Positions 8,672-17,452 of a DNA stretch of 64,000 nt are shown here, in pieces. The notes beneath the pieces were generated by a model, which searched no databases, was not told where the DNA came from, and saw only the letters and a program-made list of their open reading frames with translations. Position 1 is the first letter of the stretch. The number at the start of each line of letters is the position of its first letter. The position numbers were made by a program, and so were the translations under genes. Source of the stretch: Rhodobacteraceae bacterium KLH11 (GTDB lineage: Bacteria > Pseudomonadota > Alphaproteobacteria > Rhodobacterales > Rhodobacteraceae). The stretch lies in contig DS999532.1 of NCBI GenBank assembly GCA_000158135.1, positions 572,618 through 636,617 on the forward strand, read 5' to 3'.

Positions 8672-9245
8672 GACCCAGTTCCTCGATATCCTGATAACGG
8701 TCGCCGATCCGGTGATGCGGGCGACCGCCAATCGACGCGCCAAGCGCGATCACTATTTCATCGGCCGCAGGTGCATCCGCCACCGAGGTCTGGATCGTAA
8801 GGTAATGCGACCGCCGCCCGCCGTCGTGCTTGTCCATCAACGGTATCATCAGCGGCGCATTCGCCGGGCCGCGCGTATTACAGAAAGACAGATAGGATTT
8901 CGCCCCTACCGCTTTACGATAGAAGTTGCCGAAATGCAGCGTGTGGATCAGGGCCGAGGCATGCTCGATCTCACCATCAAGCCCGACGATTGCTGATTTC
9001 CCATAGGCCTCGACCTGGTCGCCGCCACCTGCGGCGTCGAGGATCATCTCAGTCAGCAACGCACCCAATCCGGGCGCGCAATCCCGGATCGCCGGGCCAA
9101 GGTCTTCGACAAACCCCTGACCCGCCCAAGGGTTCCGGATAACCGCCATGGCCGCGATCAGTTTCAGCGGCACACAGGCCGCCTTTCCACCTTCGACCAA
9201 TGTGTTTTCAACATGCAAAAGCGTTTTGCGAATCTCGGCAGGCAC
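8643..9245 (-). CDS. DUF1185 (amino acid synthesis) family protein
   Basis: 200 residues, matching the length of the so-called amino acid synthesis family (PF06684), whose reaction is not established to my knowledge. Recognisable parts are EIRKTLLHVENTLVEGGK at the start, KLIAAMAVIRNPWAG, LGALLTEMILDAAGG, VEAYGKSAIVGLDGEIEHASALIHTLHFG and a late ADEIVIALGASIGGRPHHRIGDR. The GTG at 9245 was chosen because GAAGGA precedes it by six bases and family members start here; an in-frame extension would cross the operator. First gene of the operon and divergent from the GntR gene, with the palindrome ATGGTATACCAT 34 bases upstream. Close linkage to flavin monooxygenase genes suggests a step in N-heterocycle breakdown. 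Confidence 0.82.
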   Translation of the reverse strand: MPAEIRKTLLHVENTLVEGGKAACVPLKLIAAMAVIRNPWAGQGFVEDLGPAIRDCAPGLGALLTEMILDAAGGGDQVEAYGKSAIVGLDGEIEHASALIHTLHFGNFYRKAVGAKSYLSFCNTRGPANAPLMIPLMDKHDGGRRSHYLTIQTSVADAPAADEIVIALGASIGGRPHHRIGDRYQDIEELGHDVDNPAAV

Positions 9246-9278
9246 GGCGAATCCTTCGTTTTGTTGACAGGCGGTAAT

Positions 9279-9290
9279 ATGGTATACCAT
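9279..9290. promoter_or_regulatory. GntR-type operator palindrome
   Basis: ATGGTATACCAT is a perfect 12-base palindrome between the divergent DUF1185 operon and the GntR gene. The core TGGTATACCA recurs at three sites in the oxalate island, where another FCD-type GntR gene is found. The site fits the TNGTNNNACNA-like operators of this regulator class and lies where it could repress both directions. Confidence 0.7.
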
Positions 9291-9341
9291 CATACAATAA
9301 GTCAATCTTGCTTGTTCCCCCTTCACGCCACCGATATGTAG

Positions 9342-10034
9342 ATGCAGATGACCCAACCTGACGCCGCCCTTCAAAAGATTGAAAAAGCACCGCAAACCTT
9401 GCGGGATATCGTGCAGGATCGTTTGCGCGAGGCAATCATTGACGGGCGTTTCGCCCCGGGCGAACGCCTTGTCGAACGTCCGCTATGCGATCAGCTTGGC
9501 GTCAGCCGCACTGTGATCCGCGAAACAATCCGGTTTCTGGAAGCCGAAGGCCTGGTTGAGATCATCCCCAATCGCGGGCCGATTGTCTCAACCCTCACAT
9601 GGGATCAGGCGCGGCAGATTTATGACATTCGCCTGCTGCTGGAAAGCGCTGCCGCAGCGGCCTGCGCACAGGCCCCTCACCCTGAATTTGCAACCGAATT
9701 GGGCCAGGCTCTGACTGCTGTAGGTGCAACGATGGAGGATACCGAATGGGCAAATCTGCTTCAGGCCACCACACGGTTCTATGAGGTTATTTTTCTACAG
9801 GCCGGGCACAGCATCGCGTGGGACATCGTGCAGCGCCTGAACGGGCGGATCAGCCGCCTCAGGGCCCTTACCCTTGCCGCCCGCAACCGCGAACGCTCTG
9901 GGATGAGCCATATGAAGGCCATCCACGACGCGATCCTCAGCGGCGATCCGGATCAGGCCCGGCTGGCCGTTCAAAACCATATCTCAGACGCCGCGAACAC
10001 CGCGCGCAGCTTCTTGGAAAACCCCGACACCTGA
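9342..10034 (+). CDS. GntR-family (FCD) transcriptional regulator
   Basis: 230 residues. N-terminal winged HTH about 20-85 (LRDIVQDRLREAII, ERPLCDQLGVSRTVIRETIRFLEAEGLV) and C-terminal all-helical FCD effector domain about 90-220. Divergent from the five-gene ring-opening operon, with a perfect operator-like palindrome 52 bases before its start, so autoregulation plus control of that operon is likely. A second in-frame ATG lies two codons in. It is similar in length and architecture to the GntR regulator at 45611. Confidence 0.9.
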   Translation: MQMTQPDAALQKIEKAPQTLRDIVQDRLREAIIDGRFAPGERLVERPLCDQLGVSRTVIRETIRFLEAEGLVEIIPNRGPIVSTLTWDQARQIYDIRLLLESAAAAACAQAPHPEFATELGQALTAVGATMEDTEWANLLQATTRFYEVIFLQAGHSIAWDIVQRLNGRISRLRALTLAARNRERSGMSHMKAIHDAILSGDPDQARLAVQNHISDAANTARSFLENPDT

Positions 10035-10155
10035 GGGCGGCCTTCGGCAGATCGCTAGATCGCGTGCTTGCGGTGAAATTCGAAATTCCGATATCAAGAT
10101 TCTCATAAAATCCGTAACAGAAAGCAATCGCTCCAAAGCCTGCAAGAGAAACCGC

Positions 10156-11130
10156 ATGCCGCGCCAATCTGCCCCCAAGGACCTCAGCCTCAGATGGCTG
10201 GAGCTGTTTCAGATCTGTGCCCAAAAGGGCTCGTTGCAGGCGGCGTCGAAAGAGACCGGGCTGACAATCAGCACTGTTTCTCATCACCTGCGCAACCTCG
10301 AAGATCATTTAGGGGTCGAGCTGTTCAATCACGCGCGCAGGCCGATGGTCCTGACCCCGAAAGGCCGCGTATTCCTGCGCAATATCGACGATGCGCTGCA
10401 ATTGATCCGCAAGGCAAAAGCCGAGGCCTCGGCCGGAAGCATCGCCGAGGCCAGTTATCTGCGCTTTGGCACGATCGAGGATTTTGACAGCGACATCATT
10501 CCGGAACTGGCCGTATTCCTGTCGGCCCGGATGCCAGCCTGTGATTTCATGTATCATACCGATTCCAGCCACGCGATTATCGACATGCTGCGCGACCGGC
10601 AGCTGGATCTGGGAATCTCGACCACACCCGGTGAAAAGATGCGCGACCTGCAGGATCGCCCGTTGCTGCGCGATCCGTTTGTCATCGTGCTGCCAAAGGG
10701 AAATGACGCCTCGCTGGGTGATCTCGTGGAGGGCCGCACAAGGCTGCCTCTGCTCCGGTTTTCCAGTCATCTGATCATCGCGCGCCAAATCGAATCCCAA
10801 CTGCGCCGGCTGGGGATCGTTGCCTCCCGGCGGTTCGAGTGCAGCAACAATCAGACGCTCATGTCGATGGTTGCCGCCGGGGCCGGATGGACCATAACAA
10901 CCCCTCTGCTCTATTCCCGCGCAAAGCGGTTTCAGCCCAAGTTGCGGATGTATCCGTTTCCGGGAAAACGTTTTGCGCGCACTCTGGCTCTTGTCTCAAC
11001 ACCAGATTGCTCACGCTCAGTGATCGAGCTGGTCAATGCCAAGACGCGGGCGCTTATCAATGATCACATCATCTCACCTCTGAGCGCGGATATTCCATGG
11101 CTCGCAGACGGTTTTGAACTGATTGAGTAA
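10156..11130 (+). CDS. LysR-family transcriptional regulator (paralogue 2)
   Basis: 324 residues, HTH at about 12-72 (LRWLELFQICAQKGSLQ, GLTISTVSHHLRNLEDHL) and LysR effector domain. A whole-length paralogue of the LysR at 3414-4400. It follows the GntR gene by 121 bases on the same strand, with GAAATTCGAAATTC-like AT-rich sequence in between, and is convergent with the MttB-family gene only three bases away. It could control the upstream catabolic operon together with GntR, or the methylamine genes downstream. Confidence 0.9.
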   Translation: MPRQSAPKDLSLRWLELFQICAQKGSLQAASKETGLTISTVSHHLRNLEDHLGVELFNHARRPMVLTPKGRVFLRNIDDALQLIRKAKAEASAGSIAEASYLRFGTIEDFDSDIIPELAVFLSARMPACDFMYHTDSSHAIIDMLRDRQLDLGISTTPGEKMRDLQDRPLLRDPFVIVLPKGNDASLGDLVEGRTRLPLLRFSSHLIIARQIESQLRRLGIVASRRFECSNNQTLMSMVAAGAGWTITTPLLYSRAKRFQPKLRMYPFPGKRFARTLALVSTPDCSRSVIELVNAKTRALINDHIISPLSADIPWLADGFELIE

Positions 11131-11133
11131 CTG

Positions 11134-12651
11134 TCAGAGTATATTGAAACGCGCCCTGATCTGGCAGTCCTGCTCTGTCGACAAATAATTGGGGGTGTGA
11201 TCCCGCAAGATCTGCCGGGCCCGGGCGCGGGCGCGGCTTCTGGCATCATGTGCACCGTTTTCCGCCCAGGTTCGGGGTGCATCGCGATCTGCAAGTGAGG
11301 GGTAGAAATAATCTCGTTGCATCGCGGCAAAGGTATGCGCTGCCCCCAGAAAATGCCCATCACCCAACACCGCTTCGCGAATGGCCTCAAAACCCAGATT
11401 GTCATCCGTCACTTCAACCCCGCGCAGGGCGCGATAGGTGTTCGCGTGCATCTCATCATCCAGCACAAACCCCTCGAAGCTGGCACCCAGCAACGAGGCG
11501 GTCATGCCCGAGCTTTCATAGATCAGGTTGCCGCCCGCCAGCGCAGCCGCCATCGAGGTCAGCCCCTTCTCTACCCCATATTGCGCGTCGATGGCCTTGG
11601 CGTCGGTCATCGAACAGGCCACGCCCGAGGGCAAACCCAGCCAGTTGGACAATTGTGCGGAAGCGGCGTTCAGCAAAGCTGTCTCACCACTGCCGCCCGA
11701 AAACGCGCCGGTGCGCAGGTCAACCACCAGCGGCCAGTTCGAAAATATCATGGGAAATCCGGGCTGGATTGCATGCACCATCATCAGGCTCGCCAGCGTC
11801 TCGGCCAGAGATTGTGCCAGAAACCCCGCCAATGTCGCAGGCGCAGTTGCCCCGGCCTGCGCGGCCGTAATGCAGGATATCGGGATATTGTGTTCGATGC
11901 AGGCATAGACCACATCCACCGCATCCTCGCCATAGCGCATAGGCGAGATCACCGGGCTGATATGTGCCTTCATGAACGGGCGTTTGGCGAATGCCCCCGG
12001 ACCGCCAGCGGCGATATCCAGCATCTCGACAATCGGGGCCACATGCCCGGCCAGCGTGAATGACGTCGCCGTCGGTTTGGTGGTGTTCCTGAGCAATGCG
12101 TAAACGGTGTTCACATCCAGATCGAAATTGTCCGGTATATCCGTCGCAACGCAACACCGGGTGAACCAGCTGACATTGGCCAGCACATCCTGAAGGCGCG
12201 TGAAATCACGCAGATCCTGCAAGGTTGACGGTCGGTACTGGCCGCTGTGCAGATCAAGCGTCTGTACAGCCGCGCCTCCGGTCCCGAAATACACGCGGTT
12301 CCCACCCACTTCGATCGATCGGGCCGCGTCGCGCCCATGCAGAACAAAGGTCTTTGCCGCCTGATCAACTGCTTGTTCTACAAGCTGCGGTGGGAATGTG
12401 ATCCGACCTTCTTCGGTATAACGAGCCCCAATCGTCAGAAAATCATTGTGCAGTCGCTGCGGGACTTCGCCCATTCCCAGTGTATCCAGAAGGTCCAAAG
12501 CCGTGCTGTAAATCCGTTCAAGCTCTGCTTCGGTGAGCGGTTTGTAGCTGCCACCCGGCTGACCCGGTGGACAAGGATCAAACGCAGGCTTTTCAGCTCG
12601 TTGTGCAAGGCGCCCCTTGCGGCCAGCCCGTTTTCCCTGCGGCGCAGGCAT
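11134..12651 (-). CDS. Trimethylamine methyltransferase (MttB) family protein
   Basis: 505 residues, the usual MttB-family size. Family landmarks are GSYKPLTEAELERIYSTALD, a central TIM-barrel with VYFGTGGAAVQTLDL, HISPVISPM, ISCITAAQAGATAPATLAGF and a C-terminal GDGHFLGAAHT. No in-frame amber codon is seen, so it is a non-pyrrolysine member; characterised relatives of this type demethylate quaternary amines such as glycine betaine, proline betaine or carnitine and pass the methyl group to a corrinoid protein. No corrinoid protein gene is visible nearby. ATG at 12651 has GGAGG seven bases upstream; a TTG one codon earlier is less likely. Divergent from a dimethylglycine dehydrogenase-like gene. 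Confidence 0.85.
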   Translation of the reverse strand: MPAPQGKRAGRKGRLAQRAEKPAFDPCPPGQPGGSYKPLTEAELERIYSTALDLLDTLGMGEVPQRLHNDFLTIGARYTEEGRITFPPQLVEQAVDQAAKTFVLHGRDAARSIEVGGNRVYFGTGGAAVQTLDLHSGQYRPSTLQDLRDFTRLQDVLANVSWFTRCCVATDIPDNFDLDVNTVYALLRNTTKPTATSFTLAGHVAPIVEMLDIAAGGPGAFAKRPFMKAHISPVISPMRYGEDAVDVVYACIEHNIPISCITAAQAGATAPATLAGFLAQSLAETLASLMMVHAIQPGFPMIFSNWPLVVDLRTGAFSGGSGETALLNAASAQLSNWLGLPSGVACSMTDAKAIDAQYGVEKGLTSMAAALAGGNLIYESSGMTASLLGASFEGFVLDDEMHANTYRALRGVEVTDDNLGFEAIREAVLGDGHFLGAAHTFAAMQRDYFYPSLADRDAPRTWAENGAHDARSRARARARQILRDHTPNYLSTEQDCQIRARFNIL

Positions 12652-12833
12652 CAACGATCCTCCAACTGCAATTGATAAAGCAATTCAACGGAATGTACCT
12701 CGTGAAATGCAATCGCATTTCGTTTAATACGATTTATTGTGTTTTTATATTCGATTATCTCGTTCATATCATCCACCTCCTTGTGAACGCCCCCGGCAGG
12801 CTTGCTAATTCCCGAAACCAAAGGGATCACCAA

Positions 12834-15269
12834 ATGAAAACGCGCACCAAGGTCGTTGTCATCGGAGGCGGCATCGCCGGCTGTTCAACCCTCTATCACC
12901 TGACCCGCGAAGGCTGGAGCGATGTGGTGCTGGTCGAACGCAACGAGCTGACCAGCGGCACCACCTGGCATTCGGCCGCTCAGGTGACCAATTTCGGCAT
13001 GAACCAGACCATGGTCGGGCTCAAAACCCATTCGATCAACCTGTACAAGGAACTGGCCGAGGACCCGGATTATCCGATCAACTACCATCACGGCGATGGC
13101 GGCATCCGTCTGGCCAACACGCCGGAACAGATGCAGGGCTATCGCCACTTCGCATCCATGGCGCGCGGGATGGGTGTGCATTTCGAGGTGATCGACGCCA
13201 AGGAATGCGCCCGCCGCCATCCGCTGATCTCAACCGAGAACCTTGTGGGCGGGCTCTGGGACCCGCTGGATGGGGATATCGATCCGGCGCAGCTGTGTCA
13301 GGCGCTGGCCAGACGCGCCCGTAAAGCCGGGGCCGAGGTGTATCGAAACACGCCGGTCATTGGTCTGACCCAACACAAGGATGACACATGGACCGTGCAT
13401 ACCGAGCATGGCGATATTGATTGCGATATCGTGGTCAACGCCTGCGGGTACCGTGTGAACGAGGTTGGCGCGATGATGGGCGTGCATCACCCTGTCGCCT
13501 CGATGGAACACCAGTATTTCCTGACCGAGGAAATCCCCGCGATCCAAGCGGCGGGTCACCGGATGCCCCTGCTGCGCTGCCCGATCAGCGACTATTACTG
13601 CCGTCAGGAAAAGAACGGCTTGCTGGTGGGGTTCTACGAACAGGATTGCAAGACCTGGGGTATGGACGGGATCGATCCGAACTTTGTCAACGCGCTGTGC
13701 CCGGACGATCTGGATCGGGTAACGGATGTGCTGGAAGGCGCCTTCGCCCGGATGCCCGCACTGATGGAGGTTGGCATCCACACCATCGTCAACGGCCCCA
13801 TCACCTATACCATCGACGGCGCGCCTCTGGTCGGGCCGATCCCGGGCAAACGCAACGCCTTCTGCATCATCGGCCTGCGGGCCGGTCTGGGCGAGGGTGG
13901 CGGCCACGGTTGGTTGCTGGCGCAGCAGATCGTGCATGGCGAGGCCTGCTATGACACCTGGTGCCTTGATCCGCGCCGGTTCACGGGCCACGCGAATGTG
14001 GAACTGACCGCGCTGAAAGCGATCGAGGATTACCAGAACGAATTCCGCTTTCACTTCCCCCATGAACACCGCCCCGCGGGCCGCCCGGCCAAGACAACTC
14101 CGTTAACGCCGGTTCTGGCCGCCGAAGGGGCCGAGTTCACGGTTGTGAACGGGTGGGAGCGGGTCGATTACATCAAACCCTCACCCGATTTTCACCCCTC
14201 GCTGAGTTTCAATTTCGATGAGGCTTTTGATCTGGTCGCGGCCGAGGTGCAAAACATTCAAACCAATGTCGGCCTGACCGAAGTGAACGGATTTAACCGC
14301 ATCGAGATCACCGGCCCGGATCGTCACAGGTTTCTCGACCGCATGTTCTGCGGTGTCGTGACAAAGCGCGATGGGCGCGTCGGGCTGGGATATCTGCTCA
14401 ACCACCACGGCATGGTCAAGGCCGAGGCCACAATCGCCAATCTGCCCGCCAGTGATCGGGGTCCGGCACGAGTGTGGTACGGCTCGGCAGCGGCCAGTGA
14501 GTATCACGATATGGACTGGTTGCAGATGCATCTGCGGGACGATGAGGATGTGCAGCTGCGATCACTCACCAACGACCAGACCATTCTGGTTCTTGCAGGC
14601 CCCAAAGCGCGCGATGTCCTGTCCGCTTGCGCGCGTGGCGACTGGTCGCGCGATGGCTTTTCGTGGCTTTCGGTGCGCGAGTGTTTCGTCGGCATCGCAC
14701 CGGCAACGGTGCTGAACATCAGCTTCTCGGGCGAACTGGCTTATGAAATCCATGTCGCCAACACCGCGCTTTACGCCGCCTACCTCGCTCTGCGGCAGGC
14801 CGGAGAAGCCTATGGGCTAAAGCTGTTCGGAGCCCGCGCAGTTGATTCGATGCGGATGGAAAAGGGATTCCTGCACTGGAAGGCCGATCTGCTGACCGAA
14901 TTCGACCCATTTGAGACCGGACTGGGCCGGTTTGTAAAACCAGACAAAGGCGACTTCGTTGGCAAGGGCGCGCTGATGCAGCGTCAGGCCGATGGCCCAC
15001 GCAAAAAACTGGTCAGCCTGACGATCAACACAACCGATGCCCCGGCCCATGGCGGCGCTTCTTTGATGTCATCCGACAACGTCGTGGGCACAATCACGTC
15101 AGGAGATTGGGGGCACCGAACAGGGCTGAACCTTGCCTATGGCTTTGTCATGCCAGAGTTTTCTGCACCCGGCAGCCGGATGCAACTTGACCTGTGCGGC
15201 AATTTGGTTGAGGCCGAGGTCATGGCCCCCTCACCTTACGACCCCGGGTTCTTGCGGATGCGCAGCTGA
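12834..15269 (+). CDS. FAD-dependent dimethylglycine/sarcosine dehydrogenase-like protein with GcvT domain
   Basis: 811 residues. N-terminal DAO domain with the FAD motif GGGIAG at 11-16 and the covalent-flavin motif SGTTWHSA (H46), a middle FAO-type linker around 370-430, and a C-terminal aminomethyltransferase-like GcvT domain to about 800 (ITGPDRHRFLDRM, LAGPKARDVLS, GELAYEIHV, GARAVDSMRMEKGF). Such proteins oxidatively remove an N-methyl group and load it on tetrahydrofolate as 5,10-methylene-THF. Start fixed at 12834 where the FAD fold begins. Upstream divergent MttB-family gene and downstream GlxA-type regulator support betaine or N-methyl amino acid use. Exact substrate unknown. Confidence 0.88.
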   Translation: MKTRTKVVVIGGGIAGCSTLYHLTREGWSDVVLVERNELTSGTTWHSAAQVTNFGMNQTMVGLKTHSINLYKELAEDPDYPINYHHGDGGIRLANTPEQMQGYRHFASMARGMGVHFEVIDAKECARRHPLISTENLVGGLWDPLDGDIDPAQLCQALARRARKAGAEVYRNTPVIGLTQHKDDTWTVHTEHGDIDCDIVVNACGYRVNEVGAMMGVHHPVASMEHQYFLTEEIPAIQAAGHRMPLLRCPISDYYCRQEKNGLLVGFYEQDCKTWGMDGIDPNFVNALCPDDLDRVTDVLEGAFARMPALMEVGIHTIVNGPITYTIDGAPLVGPIPGKRNAFCIIGLRAGLGEGGGHGWLLAQQIVHGEACYDTWCLDPRRFTGHANVELTALKAIEDYQNEFRFHFPHEHRPAGRPAKTTPLTPVLAAEGAEFTVVNGWERVDYIKPSPDFHPSLSFNFDEAFDLVAAEVQNIQTNVGLTEVNGFNRIEITGPDRHRFLDRMFCGVVTKRDGRVGLGYLLNHHGMVKAEATIANLPASDRGPARVWYGSAAASEYHDMDWLQMHLRDDEDVQLRSLTNDQTILVLAGPKARDVLSACARGDWSRDGFSWLSVRECFVGIAPATVLNISFSGELAYEIHVANTALYAAYLALRQAGEAYGLKLFGARAVDSMRMEKGFLHWKADLLTEFDPFETGLGRFVKPDKGDFVGKGALMQRQADGPRKKLVSLTINTTDAPAHGGASLMSSDNVVGTITSGDWGHRTGLNLAYGFVMPEFSAPGSRMQLDLCGNLVEAEVMAPSPYDPGFLRMRS

Positions 15270-15276
15270 GCCCGCG

Positions 15277-16194
15277 CTAACCGCCCTTTCGGCAGGCGGT
15301 GGGTGTCAGCCCGAATTCGGACCTGAATGCACGCGTCATGGCGCTGGCGTTTTCATAGCCGCAGCGGCTGGCGATTTCGGCCACCGATTGCTGGGTTTCC
15401 GTCGCAAGTTTACGTGCGAGGTTTAGGCGCAGGCGACGATAAAGCGCCTGCGGGGTCGTCCCGAATTCCACCTGCACGCGGATTTCGATCTTCTTCTGCG
15501 AACATCCCAGCTGCCGGGCGATATCCCTGATCCGTAAGGGCGACTCCAGCGCATTCTGCATGACATGCAGCACCCGGTTCACCAGACTGTCTTTGGATTT
15601 CATCGGCAGTGCAGTGGCGCCCGGTTCACTGCGATTCATCAAAAGATGGGCGACCTCCATCGACAGAAGCGGGCCGTGATCCGCAAGGATCAATGCGGTC
15701 GCCAGATCATAGGCGGCCATCGCGCCCGAGCAAGTGATCCTGCTATCGTCGATCACAAACCGTTCCTGTACCACATCAACCTCCGGAAAGGTCTCTTCGA
15801 ACCGCGGCAGCTCATCCCAGTGAATGGTCGCCCGGCGGCCCTCCAACAATCCCGCATGGGCAAGCAGCCAACTGCCCGTATCCAGACCGGCCAGTTTCAC
15901 GTGCCGCGTCGCTGCACGCCGCAAGGCGCGCAGCGTTTCGGGTATTGTGAGGTCGAGGAAACCATAAGACGGCATGACAACCAGCACATCGCCGGCCTCG
16001 ACCCCCAGTGCCCCATCCGGCGTCACGCGCAACCCGCTGGAGCTTTGAACCGGTGCACCGTCCATCGAATAGAATTGCCACGCATAAAGCGCCTGCCCCG
16101 CCAGCGTGTTCGCCGCGCGCAGCGGTTCGACAAGGCTGGCCAGACAATGGTTCGAGAACCCGTCAAACAGCAGAATGTTATATCTCTGTGCCAA
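15277..16194 (-). CDS. GlxA-type AraC-family transcriptional regulator
   Basis: 305 residues. N-terminal DJ-1/PfpI-like sensor domain (about 5-180, YNILLFDGFSNHCLASLVEPLR) and C-terminal AraC double HTH (about 200-305, ESPLRIRDIARQLGCSQKKIEIRVQ, SVAEIASRCGYENASAMTRAFRSEFG). This architecture includes GbdR and CdhR, the glycine betaine and carnitine sensors of pseudomonads, so a betaine or carnitine sensor is a fair inference given the genes on both sides. The frame offers only TTG as a start here (an in-frame TAG lies just upstream), with GGAA about ten bases before it. Convergent with the dehydrogenase gene, seven bases apart. Confidence 0.87.
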   Translation of the reverse strand: MAQRYNILLFDGFSNHCLASLVEPLRAANTLAGQALYAWQFYSMDGAPVQSSSGLRVTPDGALGVEAGDVLVVMPSYGFLDLTIPETLRALRRAATRHVKLAGLDTGSWLLAHAGLLEGRRATIHWDELPRFEETFPEVDVVQERFVIDDSRITCSGAMAAYDLATALILADHGPLLSMEVAHLLMNRSEPGATALPMKSKDSLVNRVLHVMQNALESPLRIRDIARQLGCSQKKIEIRVQVEFGTTPQALYRRLRLNLARKLATETQQSVAEIASRCGYENASAMTRAFRSEFGLTPTACRKGG

Positions 16195-16291
16195 TATTTT
16201 CTATTTCCGCATGATATTTGATGAATACTGCATGTCATAGCGCAGAACAATCTCGTTTCATCAACATCCAGACATCAGGGGAACACACGCC

Positions 16292-17452
16292 ATGCAGTTT
16301 GGTTTGTCCGACGAACAGGGAATGATTGTCTCGACGGTTCGCAGTTTTGTAGAAAACGAGATTTATCCGCATGAGGCCGAGGTCGAGCGGGCCGGGCAGG
16401 TTCCGCCTGAACTGGGCGAACAGATCAAGCAGAAATGCATCGAACTGGGCTTTTACGCCTGCAACTTCCCCGAAGAGGTTGGCGGCGCGGGTCTGTCGCA
16501 TCTTGATTTCACGCTGGTCGAGCGTGAGCTGGGTCGCGGGTCCATGGCGCTGACCCATTTCTTTGGCCGCCCGCAGAACATCCTGATGGCGTGCAATGAC
16601 GATCAGCGCGAACGCTATCTTCTGCCTGCCGTGCGCGGCGAAAAGATGGACGCCCTGGCGATGACCGAACCGGATGCGGGCTCGGACGTGCGGGGGATGA
16701 AATGTCAGGCCATGCGGGATGGGGACGATTGGGTGGTCAACGGCTCAAAGCACTTCATTTCAGGGGCTGAGCACGCTGACTTCTTCATCGTCTTCATTGC
16801 AACCGGTGTGGATGAGACACCCAAAGGGCCGAAAAAACGCATCACCACCTTCCTGGTGGATCGCGGCACACCCGGGTTCGAGCTGCGCGAAGGATATAAT
16901 TCGGTCAGCCACAAGGGATATAAGAACTACATCCTGTATTTCGACAATTGCCGCCTGCCCGACGCGCAGGTTCTGGGTGAGGTCGATGGTGGCTTCGCGG
17001 TCATGAACGAGTGGCTTTATGCCACCCGCCTGACGGTCGCTGCCTTCTCGGTCGGACGGGCGCGTCGCTGCTTTGACTATGCGCTGAACTACGCCGCCGA
17101 AAGGAAGCAGTTCGGCCAACCCATCGGTAAATTCCAGGGTGTGGGTTTCCAGATCGCAGACATGATCACCGAGATTGACGCCGCCGACTGGCTGACCCTG
17201 TCCGCCGCATGGCGTCTGGATGAAAACCTGCCCTCGAACCGCGAGATCGCCTCGGCCAAGCTCTATGCCTCCGAGATGCTCGCGCGGGTCACCGATACGA
17301 CACTGCAAATCTATGGCGGCATGGGCCTGATGGATGACTTCCCCATTGAACGCTTCTGGCGCGACGCGCGGGTTGAACGCATCTGGGACGGCACCAGCGA
17401 GATTCAACGCCATATCATCAGCCGCGATCTGCTGCGCCCGCTGGGCGCCTGA
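16292..17452 (+). CDS. Acyl-CoA dehydrogenase family protein
   Basis: FAD enzyme, 386 residues, normal length. Signatures: AMTEPDAGSDVRG near 127-139, the flavin-binding ARKQFG-type segment (AERKQFGQPIGKFQGVGFQIADM) and QIYGGMGLM. The C-terminal motif reads IWDGTSEIQ, with Asp (about D366) where many medium-chain enzymes have the catalytic Glu of YEGT; relatives with this change exist, so it need not be inactive. First gene of a three-gene operon with an ADP-forming ligase (stop and start overlap as TGATG) and a CaiD-like hydratase. Likely role: alpha,beta-dehydrogenation of gamma-butyrobetainyl-CoA or a similar CoA ester (inference). Confidence 0.88.
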   Translation: MQFGLSDEQGMIVSTVRSFVENEIYPHEAEVERAGQVPPELGEQIKQKCIELGFYACNFPEEVGGAGLSHLDFTLVERELGRGSMALTHFFGRPQNILMACNDDQRERYLLPAVRGEKMDALAMTEPDAGSDVRGMKCQAMRDGDDWVVNGSKHFISGAEHADFFIVFIATGVDETPKGPKKRITTFLVDRGTPGFELREGYNSVSHKGYKNYILYFDNCRLPDAQVLGEVDGGFAVMNEWLYATRLTVAAFSVGRARRCFDYALNYAAERKQFGQPIGKFQGVGFQIADMITEIDAADWLTLSAAWRLDENLPSNREIASAKLYASEMLARVTDTTLQIYGGMGLMDDFPIERFWRDARVERIWDGTSEIQRHIISRDLLRPLGA

